Positions 17,999-28,773 of a stretch of 64,000 nucleotides of DNA are shown piece after piece. How positions within the stretch are numbered: position 1 is the first letter of the stretch; the number at the start of each line of letters is the position of its first letter. The stretch comes from Photobacterium jeanii (GTDB lineage: Bacteria > Pseudomonadota > Gammaproteobacteria > Enterobacterales > Vibrionaceae), in the NCBI RefSeq assembly GCF_001650345.1, contig NZ_LVHF01000012.1, forward strand, positions 930,001 through 994,000, in the 5' to 3' direction. The translations under genes were made by a program, and so were the position numbers. The notes under the pieces are model-generated. The model had not been told where the DNA came from. It searched no databases and saw only the letters and a program-made list of their open reading frames with translations.

Positions 17999-19066
17999 TT
18001 ACGATGTTTGATTTTTTGGACATTCCGCTTGATGACATAAATTTGCATCGATCGCCTGATTTCCTAACAAGCGTAACCACAAAGCTGGAACATGTTTGAT
18101 CCTGACATTTGGCTGCTCAATAGTTGTCGGCAACATAAATTGCCAAGAGTTATCGGCCTGTTGCTGTGCAAAGCGGAAACCAAACGGCAAGTAATCCACC
18201 ATGCCTAACCGTAAATCTGTCGCCGTCAACGTACCATCAATTTGCTGGTATTTTACAAAGTCATCGGTGAATGCCTCTAACATTTGCAGGTGATCCGGCT
18301 TATCAGCTAATGGCCACTCGCCGCGCTCTTTCGCTATAAAATCTATAGTTGGATTCTTATCAAGTAGCGAAGATAATCCTTCCCAGTATGTGTCTTCCCC
18401 CAACACCACCACTCGCCACAGCACCGTATTTAATGGCGTCGGTGCAATAAACACAGGTTTCCCTTCCAATTCGGTACCAACCAATTGCTGCTCAACCCTA
18501 TTCTCAATCATTGATAACGCTGACACTGACCACGCTAAATACAACGAAGAAATCCCCAAGCCGATACCACACAACTTGGCGCCTTTACTGCGCCACAACA
18601 AGCTTGCAATCACCATAAGTAATAAAGGCACGGTATAAAGAGGGTCGATAATAAAGATACTCGACACTGCGATACTTGCAGACAGCGGCCACAGCAGCTG
18701 AGTGCCATAAGAAGTAAAAGAGTCGAGGATAGGATGAGTTAACAAACAAGCGGCAATCAACAGCCACAAATGCATGAAGGTAAACGATGTTGGCTTTATG
18801 CGTTGCCATGCTAACGCCAAGAGCCATGAAAATGGCAACAATACAAAAATAGAATGGCTAAAACCACGGTGTTTCACCATGTCTGAAACGGGATCACCAT
18901 AATGAATGAACACATCCATATCAGGCAATGTCCCTAATGCAGCCCCTGCTAAAAGAACTTTGGGTGAACAATGCTTACCGGCTACGACACCCGCAACCGC
19001 AGCGCCTAACGCCGCCTGTGTAACTGAATCCAACGCTTTCTCCTTCAACCACTCGCTTATCGTCAT
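17999..19066 (-). CDS. Inner-membrane metal-dependent hydrolase-like protein (DUF457/YdjM type)
   Basis: A multi-spanning membrane protein of about 355 residues of the LexA-regulated YdjM/DUF457 family. The N-terminal part has TLPDMDVFIHYGDP, HRGFSHSIFVLLPF and LTHPILDSFTSYGTQLLWP. These His/Asp clusters resemble the metal-binding residues of the family. Five or so hydrophobic segments are followed by a soluble C-terminal half (from about 190) unlike short YdjM. Start: ATG 19066 sits about 10 bp after AAGGT; the ATG three codons earlier at 19075 is too close to that site. No LexA box is visible upstream. Biochemical activity is unproven in the family. Confidence 0.8.
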   Translation of the reverse strand: MTISEWLKEKALDSVTQAALGAAVAGVVAGKHCSPKVLLAGAALGTLPDMDVFIHYGDPVSDMVKHRGFSHSIFVLLPFSWLLALAWQRIKPTSFTFMHLWLLIAACLLTHPILDSFTSYGTQLLWPLSASIAVSSIFIIDPLYTVPLLLMVIASLLWRSKGAKLCGIGLGISSLYLAWSVSALSMIENRVEQQLVGTELEGKPVFIAPTPLNTVLWRVVVLGEDTYWEGLSSLLDKNPTIDFIAKERGEWPLADKPDHLQMLEAFTDDFVKYQQIDGTLTATDLRLGMVDYLPFGFRFAQQQADNSWQFMLPTTIEQPNVRIKHVPALWLRLLGNQAIDANLCHQAECPKNQTS

Positions 19067-19253
19067 CAGGCTCATTACCTTAAATGCACGTACCCACGAG
19101 TCTTCAATCCATCAACAACAGAATGATAACAAATATCATGCTCAAGCACCGAATTGTAATGAATCTTAAAAACACGCCTTGGATCGCAGCAGCTACCAAT
19201 AGATTTCGTTAGCTTTGATCTGGCACATGATCATTTCACAAGGAACGATGCGA

Positions 19254-19706
19254 ATGCCAACCAAAGTCTCTGAGTATATGACCCGCAAAGTAATCACCAT
19301 TTCCCCGGAAACCGGACTCCGCGAAGCATTTTTCAAAATGCGTGATGAAGGGATCCGCCACCTACCCGTCGTAGACCAACAAAGCCAAGTCATCGGCATT
19401 GTGAGTGACCGCGAGTTACGGCGACCTGGATGGGTCGATGAAACACCAGAGATAGGCCACGACTACCACTTATCGGACGATCTCCATGTTGGCGATGTCA
19501 TGATCACCGATGTTATCCATGTACGCACTTACGACACCCTGACCAAGGCTGTCGGTACTATGCTGGATCATAATATTGGCGCTGCACCTGTGATTGATAA
19601 AACCGGTGACTTAGTCGGTATGCTATCGAATGTCGACTTGCTCCGCGCATTCCAAGATTCGCTGGAGTCTCAGAAGCAGAGTAAAAAGAAAAAAGTCACG
19701 ATATAA
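19254..19706 (+). CDS. CBS-domain protein
   Basis: A 150-residue cytoplasmic protein made of two CBS domains: residues about 1-60 (KVSEYMTRKVITISPET ... HLPVVDQQSQVIGIVSDREL) and about 80-140 (VGDVMITDVIHVRTYDT ... GAAPVIDKTGDLVGMLSNVDLL), with a Lys-rich tail. Paired CBS domains bind adenine nucleotides and act as sensors, but the partner here is unknown. Several in-frame ATGs exist upstream (19215, 19248). The AGGA at 19241-19244 is well spaced only for ATG 19254, and the translation MPTKVSEYM begins right at the domain. It is a stand-alone gene divergent from the DUF457 gene. Confidence 0.85.
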   Translation: MPTKVSEYMTRKVITISPETGLREAFFKMRDEGIRHLPVVDQQSQVIGIVSDRELRRPGWVDETPEIGHDYHLSDDLHVGDVMITDVIHVRTYDTLTKAVGTMLDHNIGAAPVIDKTGDLVGMLSNVDLLRAFQDSLESQKQSKKKKVTI

Positions 19707-19744
19707 CCGCGAACATCGCAGATAAAAACGCCCCCTAAAACGAA

Positions 19745-19772
19745 AAAAGCTTGCTCCGAAGAGCAAGCTTTT
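19745..19772. terminator. Terminator between the CBS gene and asmA
   Basis: AAAAGCTTGCTC / GAGCAAGCTTTT perfect 12-bp stem with CGAA loop, between convergent genes; A- and T-runs on both sides make it usable in both directions. Confidence 0.9.
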
Positions 19773-19795
19773 GTTTTACATCTATCTGCAAAAGA

Positions 19796-22003
19796 TTAGT
19801 TAAACAAACCTTTTAAGAGCTTGTTGGCGGCATCTTTGACTTGGTCATCGTCTGCTTTATCGCCCAGTAGTTTTTTCAAACCACGTTCAACCTCACGCTC
19901 TGCTTTACGTTCTAGTTCCTTATTGCTATTTCGCTTAAGCAGCTCTTTTAAGTTCAAGGCGAACTTAGGCTCTGACCAGCTACCGTTAACATCAATCGGC
20001 ACCGTCAGATCTTTCAGCTCATCAATGTCTTTACCACCTTGACCTTGAGAGGATTCCACTACCGATGTCATGATAGTGAAGTCAACCGCTTCTGAGACAA
20101 GGTTTGTACTACCTTCACCATCAATACGAAGCAGTGGGGACGCAAGGTGCAAATCATTAGTCGACAACACGCCTTTACCAAGCTTCATCGTAGATGTAAG
20201 CGATGAAAAGTCTGTCTTACGCTCTTCTTTGACATACTCGGCTTTTTTACCTTTCAATGTCGCGCGCGCTTCGCGGATCATTTCCGCTACGTTAACACCG
20301 TAAATCGCACCATCAGCAAAATTAATTTTTACTGTGCCAGCAATATTTTCTCGCATGCGCGCTTCCGCCAAACCTGTACCCGACAGATTAATATCAATGT
20401 TACCTGTACCTGCTAGGTTTTCGAATTGCGCAACATCGGTCAATAACGGTTTAACTTGTACGCCTTTGATGTGCTTTGTCACTGAGTAACGCGGCAATTT
20501 ACCATTTGCATCAATCGTTGCTTTGACGTTAATAGTGCCGTCATACAACTTGGCATCAAAGCGCTTAAGGTTAAGCACACCTTTGTTTACAACAAGCTCA
20601 GTCATCACAGATGACACTTTGGCATTACCAGCTTTGAATTTATCAATCGCGACTTTACCCGCAACATCAAGTACTTTTAAAGCTGATAAATCAGGCTCTT
20701 TGTTTTTATCAACTTGAGCAGTGTTGGCTGAAGAAGCGCCGCTCCCATCAGTGCCTGTGCCTGCAGTACCTGTTGAATCACCTTCTTTCTTAACTTCAGC
20801 TTTCGCCGCTTTGTCTAACCCAAGGAAAGCATCTAAGTCGATATTATCACTGTGCACATCAAAGCGAATAACTGGGATTTCAGCAGCTTTAAACGAGGCA
20901 TTACCGTCTAGCGCTATCTCATCGACTTGAGTCGTAAATGCTGAAAGCGTAGCAAGCCCTTTCGCCACGTCATAAGTCGCATCAGCGGTTAGGCCTATTT
21001 TCATTTCAGGACGAGGTAGTGCGTTGCCTTTTACATCGCTGTTTAAACTTAGCCCTTCAACCGAGGCTAAATTAAAGTCAGTGCTGAGTTTGAGGCGGGT
21101 TTCACCTTTAGCATCAAAGGCAAGATCAGGAATTTCACCTTTGGCACTGAACGTTAATGCCGACCAATCACCAACACGGAATTGGTCCATGGTCAGAGTA
21201 ACAGATTCAATCTTGTTCACCTTATCAGCCGCCTGTGCATCTAAGGTCAAGGCTTTCAGCTCTGCACCATCTAACGTTGGCGCAATCATAAGTTCGGTGT
21301 CACCTTTGGCAGAGAAGTTCAACTCACCATTTTTACCACGAACATCAAAAGCCGCTGTTGTCCACTCACCTGGTGCAAAACGCGTTAGGCTAAAGTTCAG
21401 TTGCTCAACATCCGTCATCGCACCAGTTTTATCATCGCGGATAACAGCGCTCGCATTCACTAATTCCACACCGGCAAGACTAATTGTCCAGCCTGCCGCT
21501 GGTGACTCTTGGCTTGGTGTAGTTTCTGGTTCAGAAGGCGCAGATTCAGGCGTATTCGACTGCGGCTGTTGTTCTGCTGTATTTTCATCAGCACTGGTCG
21601 CTGCACTTGCCTGAGCACCAATACCATCGAGGTTACTCACCCCATCTTTACGCGTTTGAATAAACACGCGAGCATCATTTAAGCTGACATTGCCAATGTC
21701 TAACTGCTGTGAAAACAGCGGCATCACGGAAACTGACAGCTCAGCATTACTAAAGCGCACAAGATTTGGCTCAGCAAAACCTTGTGGATTACGAAACTCA
21801 GTTTCGCCAAGAGTAAAACCAATACTTGGGAAGAAACGCCAACCAATATCACCATTAATCACAAGCTCGCGACCAGTGTTTTTCTTTACTTGTTCGGCAA
21901 TAAGGGGCTTAAATTGATTCGGGTCGACAAGTGCCAACAAGGCAGCGATACCGATGATAACCACCAGCACCAGACCCAATAAGATATACAGAAACTTTTT
22001 CAT
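19796..22003 (-). CDS. asmA: AsmA family protein
   Basis: AsmA is an inner-membrane-anchored periplasmic protein of the bridge-like AsmA/TamB group that affects outer-membrane biogenesis and LPS levels. The 735-residue product starts MKKFLYILLGLVLVVIIGIAAL, a single N-terminal membrane anchor. It is followed by the conserved DPNQFKPLIAEQVKKNTGREL and GDIGWRFFPSIG motifs and ends in the AsmA C-terminal domain (GTGNIDINLSGTG ... FADGAIYGVNVAEMIREA). Two low-complexity spacers (about 145-175 and 415-440) break the middle. The frame is open nine codons further, but ATG 22003 follows AGAGGA and starts the signal anchor. E. coli also has asmA near udk and metG. Confidence 0.93.
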   Translation of the reverse strand: MKKFLYILLGLVLVVIIGIAALLALVDPNQFKPLIAEQVKKNTGRELVINGDIGWRFFPSIGFTLGETEFRNPQGFAEPNLVRFSNAELSVSVMPLFSQQLDIGNVSLNDARVFIQTRKDGVSNLDGIGAQASAATSADENTAEQQPQSNTPESAPSEPETTPSQESPAAGWTISLAGVELVNASAVIRDDKTGAMTDVEQLNFSLTRFAPGEWTTAAFDVRGKNGELNFSAKGDTELMIAPTLDGAELKALTLDAQAADKVNKIESVTLTMDQFRVGDWSALTFSAKGEIPDLAFDAKGETRLKLSTDFNLASVEGLSLNSDVKGNALPRPEMKIGLTADATYDVAKGLATLSAFTTQVDEIALDGNASFKAAEIPVIRFDVHSDNIDLDAFLGLDKAAKAEVKKEGDSTGTAGTGTDGSGASSANTAQVDKNKEPDLSALKVLDVAGKVAIDKFKAGNAKVSSVMTELVVNKGVLNLKRFDAKLYDGTINVKATIDANGKLPRYSVTKHIKGVQVKPLLTDVAQFENLAGTGNIDINLSGTGLAEARMRENIAGTVKINFADGAIYGVNVAEMIREARATLKGKKAEYVKEERKTDFSSLTSTMKLGKGVLSTNDLHLASPLLRIDGEGSTNLVSEAVDFTIMTSVVESSQGQGGKDIDELKDLTVPIDVNGSWSEPKFALNLKELLKRNSNKELERKAEREVERGLKKLLGDKADDDQVKDAANKLLKGLFN

Positions 22004-22378
22004 CGTGTCCTCTGTGTTTTCCGTCCACATTGATGGAGCAACAAGTTCAATAACGTCATGTGCTCACATCGATTCCGTGATACCAACTTGCAGAAATGTA
22101 GATATACATCCGCGTAAATTGATAGTTCGACAGCTAAAGCGAAAAATAGTTGTAACACCAACAGAAATGAGTACGAATTCAAGTAATTGCGAAAGAAAAA
22201 CCACCGTTTAATTGATGATTTTCATCAGCCAATTAATCACATACCGATACTGATTGGCATTACTGTGGGAGCTATTATGTTGAAGAATACTACTAATTCT
22301 CGCCTAAACAAGGATTAGTAAAAAATAAGGCTGGCATAATGCCAGCCTTATCAAAGCTTTGGTTACCACTAAAGGCGA
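22004..22378. other. Intergenic region asmA / udk
   Basis: About 375 bp. It contains the asmA promoter region and, next to udk, a hairpin terminator. Several short frames on both strands have no ribosome binding site or recognisable content. I see nothing else. Confidence 0.6.
22316..22351 (-). terminator. udk terminator
   Basis: ATAAGGCTGGC / GCCAGCCTTAT perfect 11-bp stem with a 5-nt loop; on the minus strand it is followed by a T-run. It lies 28 bp after the udk stop. Confidence 0.85.
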
Positions 22379-23023
22379 TTACGCTTTCAGTAGTTTCGCG
22401 ATGTGCGCTTTCAATACATCAATTGCGATACGGTTCTTACCGCCACGAGGTACGATAATATCTGCGTATTGCTTAGACGGCTCAATAAACTGCATGAACA
22501 TAGGGCGTACCGTCTTTTGGTATTGCTCAAGCACAGATTCCATAGTACGACCACGTTCTGCTACGTCACGTTGAAGACGACGAAGAAGACAGATATCAAG
22601 TGGTGTATCCATGAATACGCTTGCGTGCATTAGGTCACGTAGGCGCGGATCTGTTAGTAGCAAGATACCTTCCAGAATGATCACTTTCTTAGGTGTCATT
22701 GTGGTAGTTTCTTCCATACGAGTGTGTTCGCTGTAGCTGTACTGAGGTACTTCTACGGCTTCACCCTTCATTAACTGCTTTAGGTGTTCGCCTAGCAAAT
22801 CATGATCCAACGCGCTTGGGTGGTCATAATTTGTTTTAACCCGCTCATCCATGGTTAGGTGGCTTTGATCGTTGTAGTAACAATCTTCCGTAATAACACC
22901 GATCTGATGATCGCCGACTTTTTCTTTTAGTTCTTTATAAACGGTACTGGCAATCAAACTTTTACCGGACGCAGACGCGCCTGCGATACCGATAATGACG
23001 CATTGGTGTGAATTTTCAGACAT
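22379..23023 (-). CDS. udk: Uridine kinase
   Basis: Udk phosphorylates uridine and cytidine to UMP and CMP in pyrimidine salvage, using GTP or ATP. The 214-residue product is close to E. coli Udk (213). It has the P-loop GASASGKS at residues 15-22, [35 protein letters not shown] and the C-terminal [13 protein letters not shown]. The frame is open 15 codons further upstream, but the ATG at 23023 ([15 protein letters not shown]) coincides with the family start. It lies downstream of apbC with a gap of about 190 bp and has its own terminator. Confidence 0.96.
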   Translation of the reverse strand: MSENSHQCVIIGIAGASASGKSLIASTVYKELKEKVGDHQIGVITEDCYYNDQSHLTMDERVKTNYDHPSALDHDLLGEHLKQLMKGEAVEVPQYSYSEHTRMEETTTMTPKKVIILEGILLLTDPRLRDLMHASVFMDTPLDICLLRRLQRDVAERGRTMESVLEQYQKTVRPMFMQFIEPSKQYADIIVPRGGKNRIAIDVLKAHIAKLLKA

Positions 23024-23217
23024 ATCAGAATGCACCTGTAACAACTTGGCGAGGTTAAATTTTTCCATTCACCCCATGAGTATTTCACTCAACTTAGGGG
23101 GAATTAAACCGCCTGATTATAGGCAGTTGAGCCGCTAGATGCCAGTAGAAATACGGCACCCAGCGAAGTTGAACTCAGTTATGAGTTAATTTTATGCGAT
23201 TTTCGTAACGCAAAGGT

Positions 23218-24312
23218 TTACATTGTGCGAATAGTAATCTGCTCAACGACTGGCGTACCTTGCCAATAAAGTCGACTGGCAACTTCTCCCGCTAATTGAA
23301 TGTAAGTGGCTGCGTGTTCAGACTCAGGATCTGCCGCCACTGTCGGCTTACCACGGTCAATATCTTCGCGAATTTTAATGTGTAGTGGCAATTGTGCTAA
23401 CAGCGGAATCGCATGTTCAGCGGCCATTTTTTCAGCCCCACCACTACCAAAAATAGGCTCGTGATGACCACAATTACTACAAATGTGGTAACTCATGTTT
23501 TCCACCACACCAAGCACAGGCACATCAACCTTCTCAAACATATTCACGCCTTTTATGGCATCGGCTAATGCAAGGTCTTGAGGTGTTGTCACCACAACAG
23601 CGGCTGTCACCGGAATTTGCTGCGCAAGGGTTAGTTGGATATCACCAGTACCCGGTGGCATGTCGATCACCAAGTAATCCAGATCTGGCCACCATGTTTC
23701 ACTGATGATCTGCTGAAGCGCTTTCGATGCCATTGGTCCACGCCAAATCGTCGCGCTTTCAGCTGGCACTAAATACCCCACAGAGTTGGTATAGAGACCA
23801 CAAGACTCAATCGGCATCATCATTTTGCCATCTGGCGATTGTGGTTTTTCATCAACCGTACCCAGCATCATTGGCACCGATGGGCCATAGATATCCGCAT
23901 CAAGCAGCCCAACCTTGGCACCTTGCGCTTGTAAACCTAACGCCAAATTCACCGAAGTGGTCGACTTACCCACCCCACCTTTGGCTGAGCTGACGACAAT
24001 AATGTTCTTGACCCCTTTCAATGGGGTTTTGTCACCGGTTGCTAATGGCGCAATGTGGCTCGTTACAGTAAAAGCAACATTTGCTGCAACATGGTGTAGT
24101 TGTTGCTGGGTGATAATCCAATGTTGCAGTAGCTCCACCACAGAAGCGGAAGCAAAAGGTAAGGTAATGGTGACCCCGCCTTCAGCGGAAACCGAAATAA
24201 TATTAGGCGTATCGGCCCACTCTTGTGGTAGCCAAGGATGCTCAAAATGATTCAACCAGCGACAAATATCCGCGACGTTTTCAAACGGCATTGCTGCCTC
24301 ATTCCCCGTCAT
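23218..24312 (-). CDS. apbC: Iron-sulfur cluster carrier protein ApbC (Mrp/NBP35 family)
   Basis: ApbC is a P-loop ATPase that binds and transfers Fe-S clusters in the cytosol. The 364-residue product has an N-terminal DUF59/MIP18-like segment, a deviant Walker A motif KGGVGKS at residues 111-117, the LLDADIYGPSVPMMLG switch region, VIDMPPGTGD, and the CxxC cluster ligand pair in YHICSNCGHHEP. It is divergent from metG across about 270 bp, exactly as in E. coli (mrp-metG), which supports the call. Two ATGs are possible (24312 and seven codons inside); the second is near the E. coli start region, so the true N-terminus is uncertain by a few residues. Confidence 0.95.
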   Translation of the reverse strand: MTGNEAAMPFENVADICRWLNHFEHPWLPQEWADTPNIISVSAEGGVTITLPFASASVVELLQHWIITQQQLHHVAANVAFTVTSHIAPLATGDKTPLKGVKNIIVVSSAKGGVGKSTTSVNLALGLQAQGAKVGLLDADIYGPSVPMMLGTVDEKPQSPDGKMMMPIESCGLYTNSVGYLVPAESATIWRGPMASKALQQIISETWWPDLDYLVIDMPPGTGDIQLTLAQQIPVTAAVVVTTPQDLALADAIKGVNMFEKVDVPVLGVVENMSYHICSNCGHHEPIFGSGGAEKMAAEHAIPLLAQLPLHIKIREDIDRGKPTVAADPESEHAATYIQLAGEVASRLYWQGTPVVEQITIRTM

Positions 24313-24585
24313 AATTTACAACTCCATCATTTATATACCCACGGCGCTGATCAGAGTCAGAATGAGAAAACAGCACCTAATTAGTGGGCACGCATTGTTG
24401 TTTTTGTATCCAATTAATTCGTTGTTATGAATAGGACTATTGGACACGTTTAATGATCCTATCACCAAAGGTCAGATATCGCTGCTTTTTAACGTGAATA
24501 TCCTCACAACGCCTAGGCAATACGTCCACCATCAGTTACTATTTACAGTCAATATTTTTACCCATCATGAGCGAAATAAGTAATT

Positions 24586-26634
24586 ATGGCTGCAAATCCA
24601 AGAAAAATTCTGGTGACCTGCGCCCTACCGTACGCTAACGGTTCGATCCACTTAGGCCACATGCTTGAGCATGTCCAAGCGGATATCTGGGTGCGCTACC
24701 AACGCCTTCGCGGCAACGAAGTTCATTTCATCTGTGCAGACGACGCACACGGCACTCCGATTATGCTTAAGGCCCAGCAGATGGGTATGGAGCCTGAGCA
24801 AATGATTGCGGAAGTGAGCAAAGAGCACCAAACTGACTTTGCTGGCTTCGATATCAGCTTTGATAACTACCACAGCACTCACTCTGATGAGAACCGTGAA
24901 CTAGCATCATTTGTTTACACTCAACTAAAAGAGAAAGGCTTCATTACTAGCCGCACTATTTCTCAGCTATTCGACCCTGAAAAAGAAATGTTCCTACCAG
25001 ACCGTTTCGTTAAGGGTACGTGTCCTAAGTGTAAGACCGACGACCAGTACGGCGACAACTGTGACAACTGTGGTGAAACCTACAGCCCAACAGATCTGAT
25101 CAACCCGAAATCTGCTGTTTCTGGTGCGACACCAGTAATGAAAGACTCTGAGCACTTCTTCTTCGACCTGCCACAATTTGAAGGCATGTTGAAAGAGTGG
25201 ACTAAGTCTGGTGCGCTTCAAGACGAAACTGCGAACAAAATGCAAGAGTGGTTCGAGTCTGGTCTACAACAGTGGGATATTTCTCGCGATGCACCATACT
25301 TCGGTTTTGAAATCCCAGGCGAAACTGGCAAATACTTCTACGTATGGCTAGACGCACCTATCGGTTACATGGGCTCATTCAAAAACCTATGTGACAAGCG
25401 TGACGACCTAGACTTCGACGAGTTCTGGAAAAAAGACAGCACCACAGAGCTTTACCACTTCATCGGTAAAGACATCGTTTACTTCCACAGCCTATTCTGG
25501 CCTGCAATGCTAGATGGCGCTGATCTACGTAAGCCAAACAATGTATTTGTACACGGCTACGTAACTGTTAACGGTGCGAAGATGTCTAAGTCTAAAGGTA
25601 CCTTTATTAAAGCAGGTACTTACCTACAGCACCTAGACCCAGAATGCCTACGTTACTACTACGCGGCGAAATTAAACAGCCGTATCGATGACCTAGACCT
25701 TAACCTTGAAGACTTCACACAACGTGTAAACAGCGATGTTGTGAACAAGATTGTTAACCTAGCATCACGTAACGCTGGTTTCATCGCTAAGCGCTTTGAA
25801 GGCAAGCTATCGGCTAACTTCGCAGAGCCTGAGCTATACGCAGAGTTTGTTGGCGCAGCAGATCGCATTGCAGAGCTATTCGAAACACGTGAATACAGCC
25901 GCGCAATTCGCGAAATCACGGCACTAGCCGACAAAGCTAACCAATACGTTGATGAAAAAGCACCTTGGGTTGTTGCTAAGCAAGAAGGTAAAGACCAAGA
26001 GCTACAAGAAATCTGTTCAGTAGGTATCAACCTATTCCGCGTGCTAATGACATACCTGAAACCAGTTATGCCTAACCTAGCAGAGCGTACAGAAGGCTTC
26101 TTGAACGAAACGCTAACTTGGGAAGGTATTGCACAACCGCTTACTGACCACGAAGTAACTAAGTTCAAAGCCCTGTTCAACCGTATCGACCCTAAACACG
26201 TTGAAGCTATGGTTGAAACGTCTAAAGCTGATGCCGCAGCTGAAATGGCAGCAAAAGAGCAAGCAGAAGCTGCTACGAAAGGCCCTCTAGATGAAGAGCC
26301 AATCGAAGCTGAAATCGAGTTTGACGACTTTGCTAAAGTGGATATGCGTATCGCTAAGATTGTTTCTTGTGAAGAAGTACCAAAAGCAAACAAACTGCTG
26401 AAGTTCCAGCTGGACATCGGTGGTGAGATGCGTCAGGTATTCTCAGGCATCAAATCTGCGTACACACCTGAAGAGCTAATTGGTAAGCACACTGTAATGG
26501 TTGCTAACCTTAAGCCGCGTAAGATGAAGTTTGGCATGTCTGAAGGCATGATCCTAGCTGCAGGCCCTGGCGGTAAAGATCTATGGATCCTTGAGCCACA
26601 CGAAGGTGCCCAGCCTGGTATGCGTGTGATGTAA
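24586..26634 (+). CDS. metG: Methionyl-tRNA synthetase
   Basis: Class I aminoacyl-tRNA synthetase charging tRNA-Met. The 682-residue enzyme has the HLGH signature at residues 22-25, a zinc knuckle with Cys146, Cys149, Cys159 and Cys162 (CPKC ... CDNC), and KMSKS at about 332-336. Its C-terminal EMAPII/Trbp111-type tRNA-binding domain starts from about 580 ([20 protein letters not shown]), the dimerising form found in E. coli. Length equals the family norm (677). It is divergent from apbC and followed by a strong terminator. Confidence 0.98.
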   Translation: MAANPRKILVTCALPYANGSIHLGHMLEHVQADIWVRYQRLRGNEVHFICADDAHGTPIMLKAQQMGMEPEQMIAEVSKEHQTDFAGFDISFDNYHSTHSDENRELASFVYTQLKEKGFITSRTISQLFDPEKEMFLPDRFVKGTCPKCKTDDQYGDNCDNCGETYSPTDLINPKSAVSGATPVMKDSEHFFFDLPQFEGMLKEWTKSGALQDETANKMQEWFESGLQQWDISRDAPYFGFEIPGETGKYFYVWLDAPIGYMGSFKNLCDKRDDLDFDEFWKKDSTTELYHFIGKDIVYFHSLFWPAMLDGADLRKPNNVFVHGYVTVNGAKMSKSKGTFIKAGTYLQHLDPECLRYYYAAKLNSRIDDLDLNLEDFTQRVNSDVVNKIVNLASRNAGFIAKRFEGKLSANFAEPELYAEFVGAADRIAELFETREYSRAIREITALADKANQYVDEKAPWVVAKQEGKDQELQEICSVGINLFRVLMTYLKPVMPNLAERTEGFLNETLTWEGIAQPLTDHEVTKFKALFNRIDPKHVEAMVETSKADAAAEMAAKEQAEAATKGPLDEEPIEAEIEFDDFAKVDMRIAKIVSCEEVPKANKLLKFQLDIGGEMRQVFSGIKSAYTPEELIGKHTVMVANLKPRKMKFGMSEGMILAAGPGGKDLWILEPHEGAQPGMRVM

Positions 26635-26651
26635 TCATCGCGCCACAAACG

Positions 26652-26678
26652 AAAAAAGGAGCTTCGGCTCCTTTTTTA
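26652..26678 (+). terminator. metG terminator
   Basis: AAAAAAGGAGC TTCG GCTCCTTTTTT: perfect stem capped by a stable TTCG tetraloop, with a T-run. Confidence 0.95.
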
Positions 26679-27173
26679 TTACCTGCCGTATCAAAACCAT
26701 TATTTACAATTAGTTACAAGCATAAAAATAAAGAATTATTCACTTCCTCTTTCTGTATTTTTTGCCTGCACCATTGCCTTTCAAAACGCAGCCATCGTAA
26801 CAGATACTCAACAAATCACCTATCAGCTAAGGCTTTCTATACTTAAATACGACTTTATAGTCACTAATCAGGTAATTATGGGTTGTTAAAAGCATTTTCT
26901 ATATATATCCCAACACTGCCTTCCCAGAGGACAATACACTGTACTTTTGCCGCCAAATAACCGCAAACTTCAAATAAATCAGCCTAAAAAGTTAAAATAC
27001 AGTTAAACTTATTGTTTTCCGCACATCATTCTGGCTCAAAAAGTGTGATCCAAAACAGAAGTTTTCACTCTGAAGACGATTTTACTTCGCTTTAACACCC
27101 TGAGTGCTGCTAACCTCCTTGCCGCTTAGAAAAATGATTTTTCTAATGAATAATTATAAGGAGTATTCCAATA
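26679..27173. other. Intergenic region metG / dicarboxylate symporter
   Basis: About 495 bp, AT-rich. It must hold the promoter and regulatory sites of the downstream symporter gene. I see no convincing operator, tRNA or small ORF. The only clear element is the AAGGAG ribosome binding site just before 27174. Confidence 0.5.
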
Positions 27174-28487
27174 ATGAATACAGATAAGAAGAAATTATCC
27201 CTAACCAGCCGCGTTATCCTCGGCATGGTATTGGGCATAATGACTGGTTTTATCATTCGCTCTCTTTTTGCAGACACCTCTTTTGTCCATGAGTATCTTG
27301 TCAATGGACTGTTCGACGTGGGTGGTAAAATTTTCATCGCCAGCTTGAAGATGCTGGTAGTGCCATTAGTTTTCGTATCACTGGTATGTGGTACTAGCTC
27401 ACTTAAAGATATCAGCACACTAGGTCGCCTTGGTGGCAAGACTGTAGTGCTATACATGGCAACCACTGCTATTGCGATCACCCTAGCCCTAACCATGGGT
27501 AATATTTTCCAACCGGGTGCCGGTGCCGATCTAACAGCAGCAACAACCTTCGCCGCCAAAGAAGCGCCATCATTGGGTGATGTTATTGTTGGCATGTTCC
27601 CAACAAACCCAATCAACTCAATGGCTGAAGGTAACACGCTACAAATTATCGTATTTGCGATCCTATTTGGTGTGGCTATCAGTGCTGCGGGTAAAGCAGG
27701 TGAACGCGTAGCCGCAGTATTCTCTGATCTAAACGAAGTGATCATGAAACTGGTGGCTTTGCTAATGAACATTGCACCGTTTGGTGTGTTCTTCCTGATG
27801 GCAAAACTGTTCACCAGCCTTGGTCTAGATGCGATCTTTAACTTGTTCGAGTACTTCTTAGTACTAACAGCAACGCTCTTGATCCACGGTTTCGTGACTT
27901 ACAGCGTGATGCTGAAATCCTTCACCGGCCTTAGCCCAAAAACCTTCTTGAAGAAAATGGAAGATGCGATCATGTTCGCATTCTCAACCGCTTCTTCAAA
28001 CGCAACCATTCCAGTTACCATGGAGACGGCAACCAAGCGTTTAGGTGTGAACAACAAAGTCGCGTCTTTCACCGTACCACTAGGTGCAACCATCAACATG
28101 GATGGCACCGCAATCATGCAAGGTGTTGCGACGGTATTTATCGCCCAAGCGTTTAATATCGACCTGACCATGAGTGACTATCTAGCAGTGATCATGACAG
28201 CGACCCTAGCCTCTGTTGGTACAGCAGGTGTTCCAGGCGTCGGTCTCATCATGCTGGCGATGGTACTGAACCAAGTAGGCCTACCGGTAGAAGGTATTGC
28301 ACTTATCATGGGTGTTGACCGCCTACTTGATATGATCCGTACTGCCGTGAACATCACTGGTGATAGCGCAGTAACATGTGTGGTAGCTAAATCTGAAAAC
28401 GAGCTAGACATCGAGCGCTTCAACGATCCTGCTGCGGGTGCTAAAGATGAAGAAGTGAGCTTTCATACGCAAGCGCAAACAAGCTAA
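27174..28487 (+). CDS. Dicarboxylate/amino acid:cation symporter (DAACS family)
   Basis: A secondary transporter of the GltP/DctA/SLC1 family, 437 residues. Eight helices and two re-entrant loops are expected. Diagnostic motifs are the Ser-rich loop FAFSTASSNATIPVTM in hairpin 1, NMDGTAIMQG in the unwound helix 7, and GVPGVGLIMLAMVL plus the final VDRLLDMIRTAVNITGDS with the substrate-contact Asp/Arg/Asn residues in helix 8. Substrate could be glutamate/aspartate or C4-dicarboxylates; helix 8 carries Arg (MIRT), the feature of acidic-amino-acid carriers, and I would not go further. Strong AAGGAG ribosome binding site. Monocistronic. Confidence 0.9.
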   Translation: MNTDKKKLSLTSRVILGMVLGIMTGFIIRSLFADTSFVHEYLVNGLFDVGGKIFIASLKMLVVPLVFVSLVCGTSSLKDISTLGRLGGKTVVLYMATTAIAITLALTMGNIFQPGAGADLTAATTFAAKEAPSLGDVIVGMFPTNPINSMAEGNTLQIIVFAILFGVAISAAGKAGERVAAVFSDLNEVIMKLVALLMNIAPFGVFFLMAKLFTSLGLDAIFNLFEYFLVLTATLLIHGFVTYSVMLKSFTGLSPKTFLKKMEDAIMFAFSTASSNATIPVTMETATKRLGVNNKVASFTVPLGATINMDGTAIMQGVATVFIAQAFNIDLTMSDYLAVIMTATLASVGTAGVPGVGLIMLAMVLNQVGLPVEGIALIMGVDRLLDMIRTAVNITGDSAVTCVVAKSENELDIERFNDPAAGAKDEEVSFHTQAQTS

Positions 28488-28513
28488 GCACATAATCTAA
28501 AAGCAAGCTCTAC

Positions 28514-28555
28514 GGCCCTGATAGTCATAACGGTTATCAGGGCTGTTACTTTTTC
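28514..28555 (+). terminator. Terminator of the symporter gene
   Basis: GGCCCTGATA / TATCAGGGCT hairpin with loop AGTCATAACGGT-like centre, followed after 4 nt by TTTTT. It lies 27 bp after the stop codon. Confidence 0.7.
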
Positions 28556-28773
28556 GGCAGCTCGCTTTTAAGCTCTCATCGCACCAATAACAACCAGAAG
28601 CTGCCTCACCTTGGTGCACTCACCCCACTCCATTTATTCCACCAACACCCACGCCAAGTAAAATCAAATACTTAAAATAAAAGTCGCCCCGTAAATTTAG
28701 GCGTAATTCTTGCGATAGTCACTATCAGCTGAACTTTACTCAGCTCGAACAAGGTTGATGTGGAGGAAGATGT

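Noticed and set aside
17748-18011. 87-codon plus-strand ORF between dcuB and the DUF457 gene
   Set aside because: It overlaps a clear minus-strand terminator and the end of the neighbouring gene and has no ribosome binding site.
20721-21614. Plus-strand ORFs of up to 196 codons inside asmA
   Set aside because: They are antisense shadows of a well-supported asmA gene and show no family resemblance.
27140-27160. ArgR-box-like half site before the dicarboxylate symporter
   Set aside because: Only one half (TGAAT) is good; the second half-site does not match.
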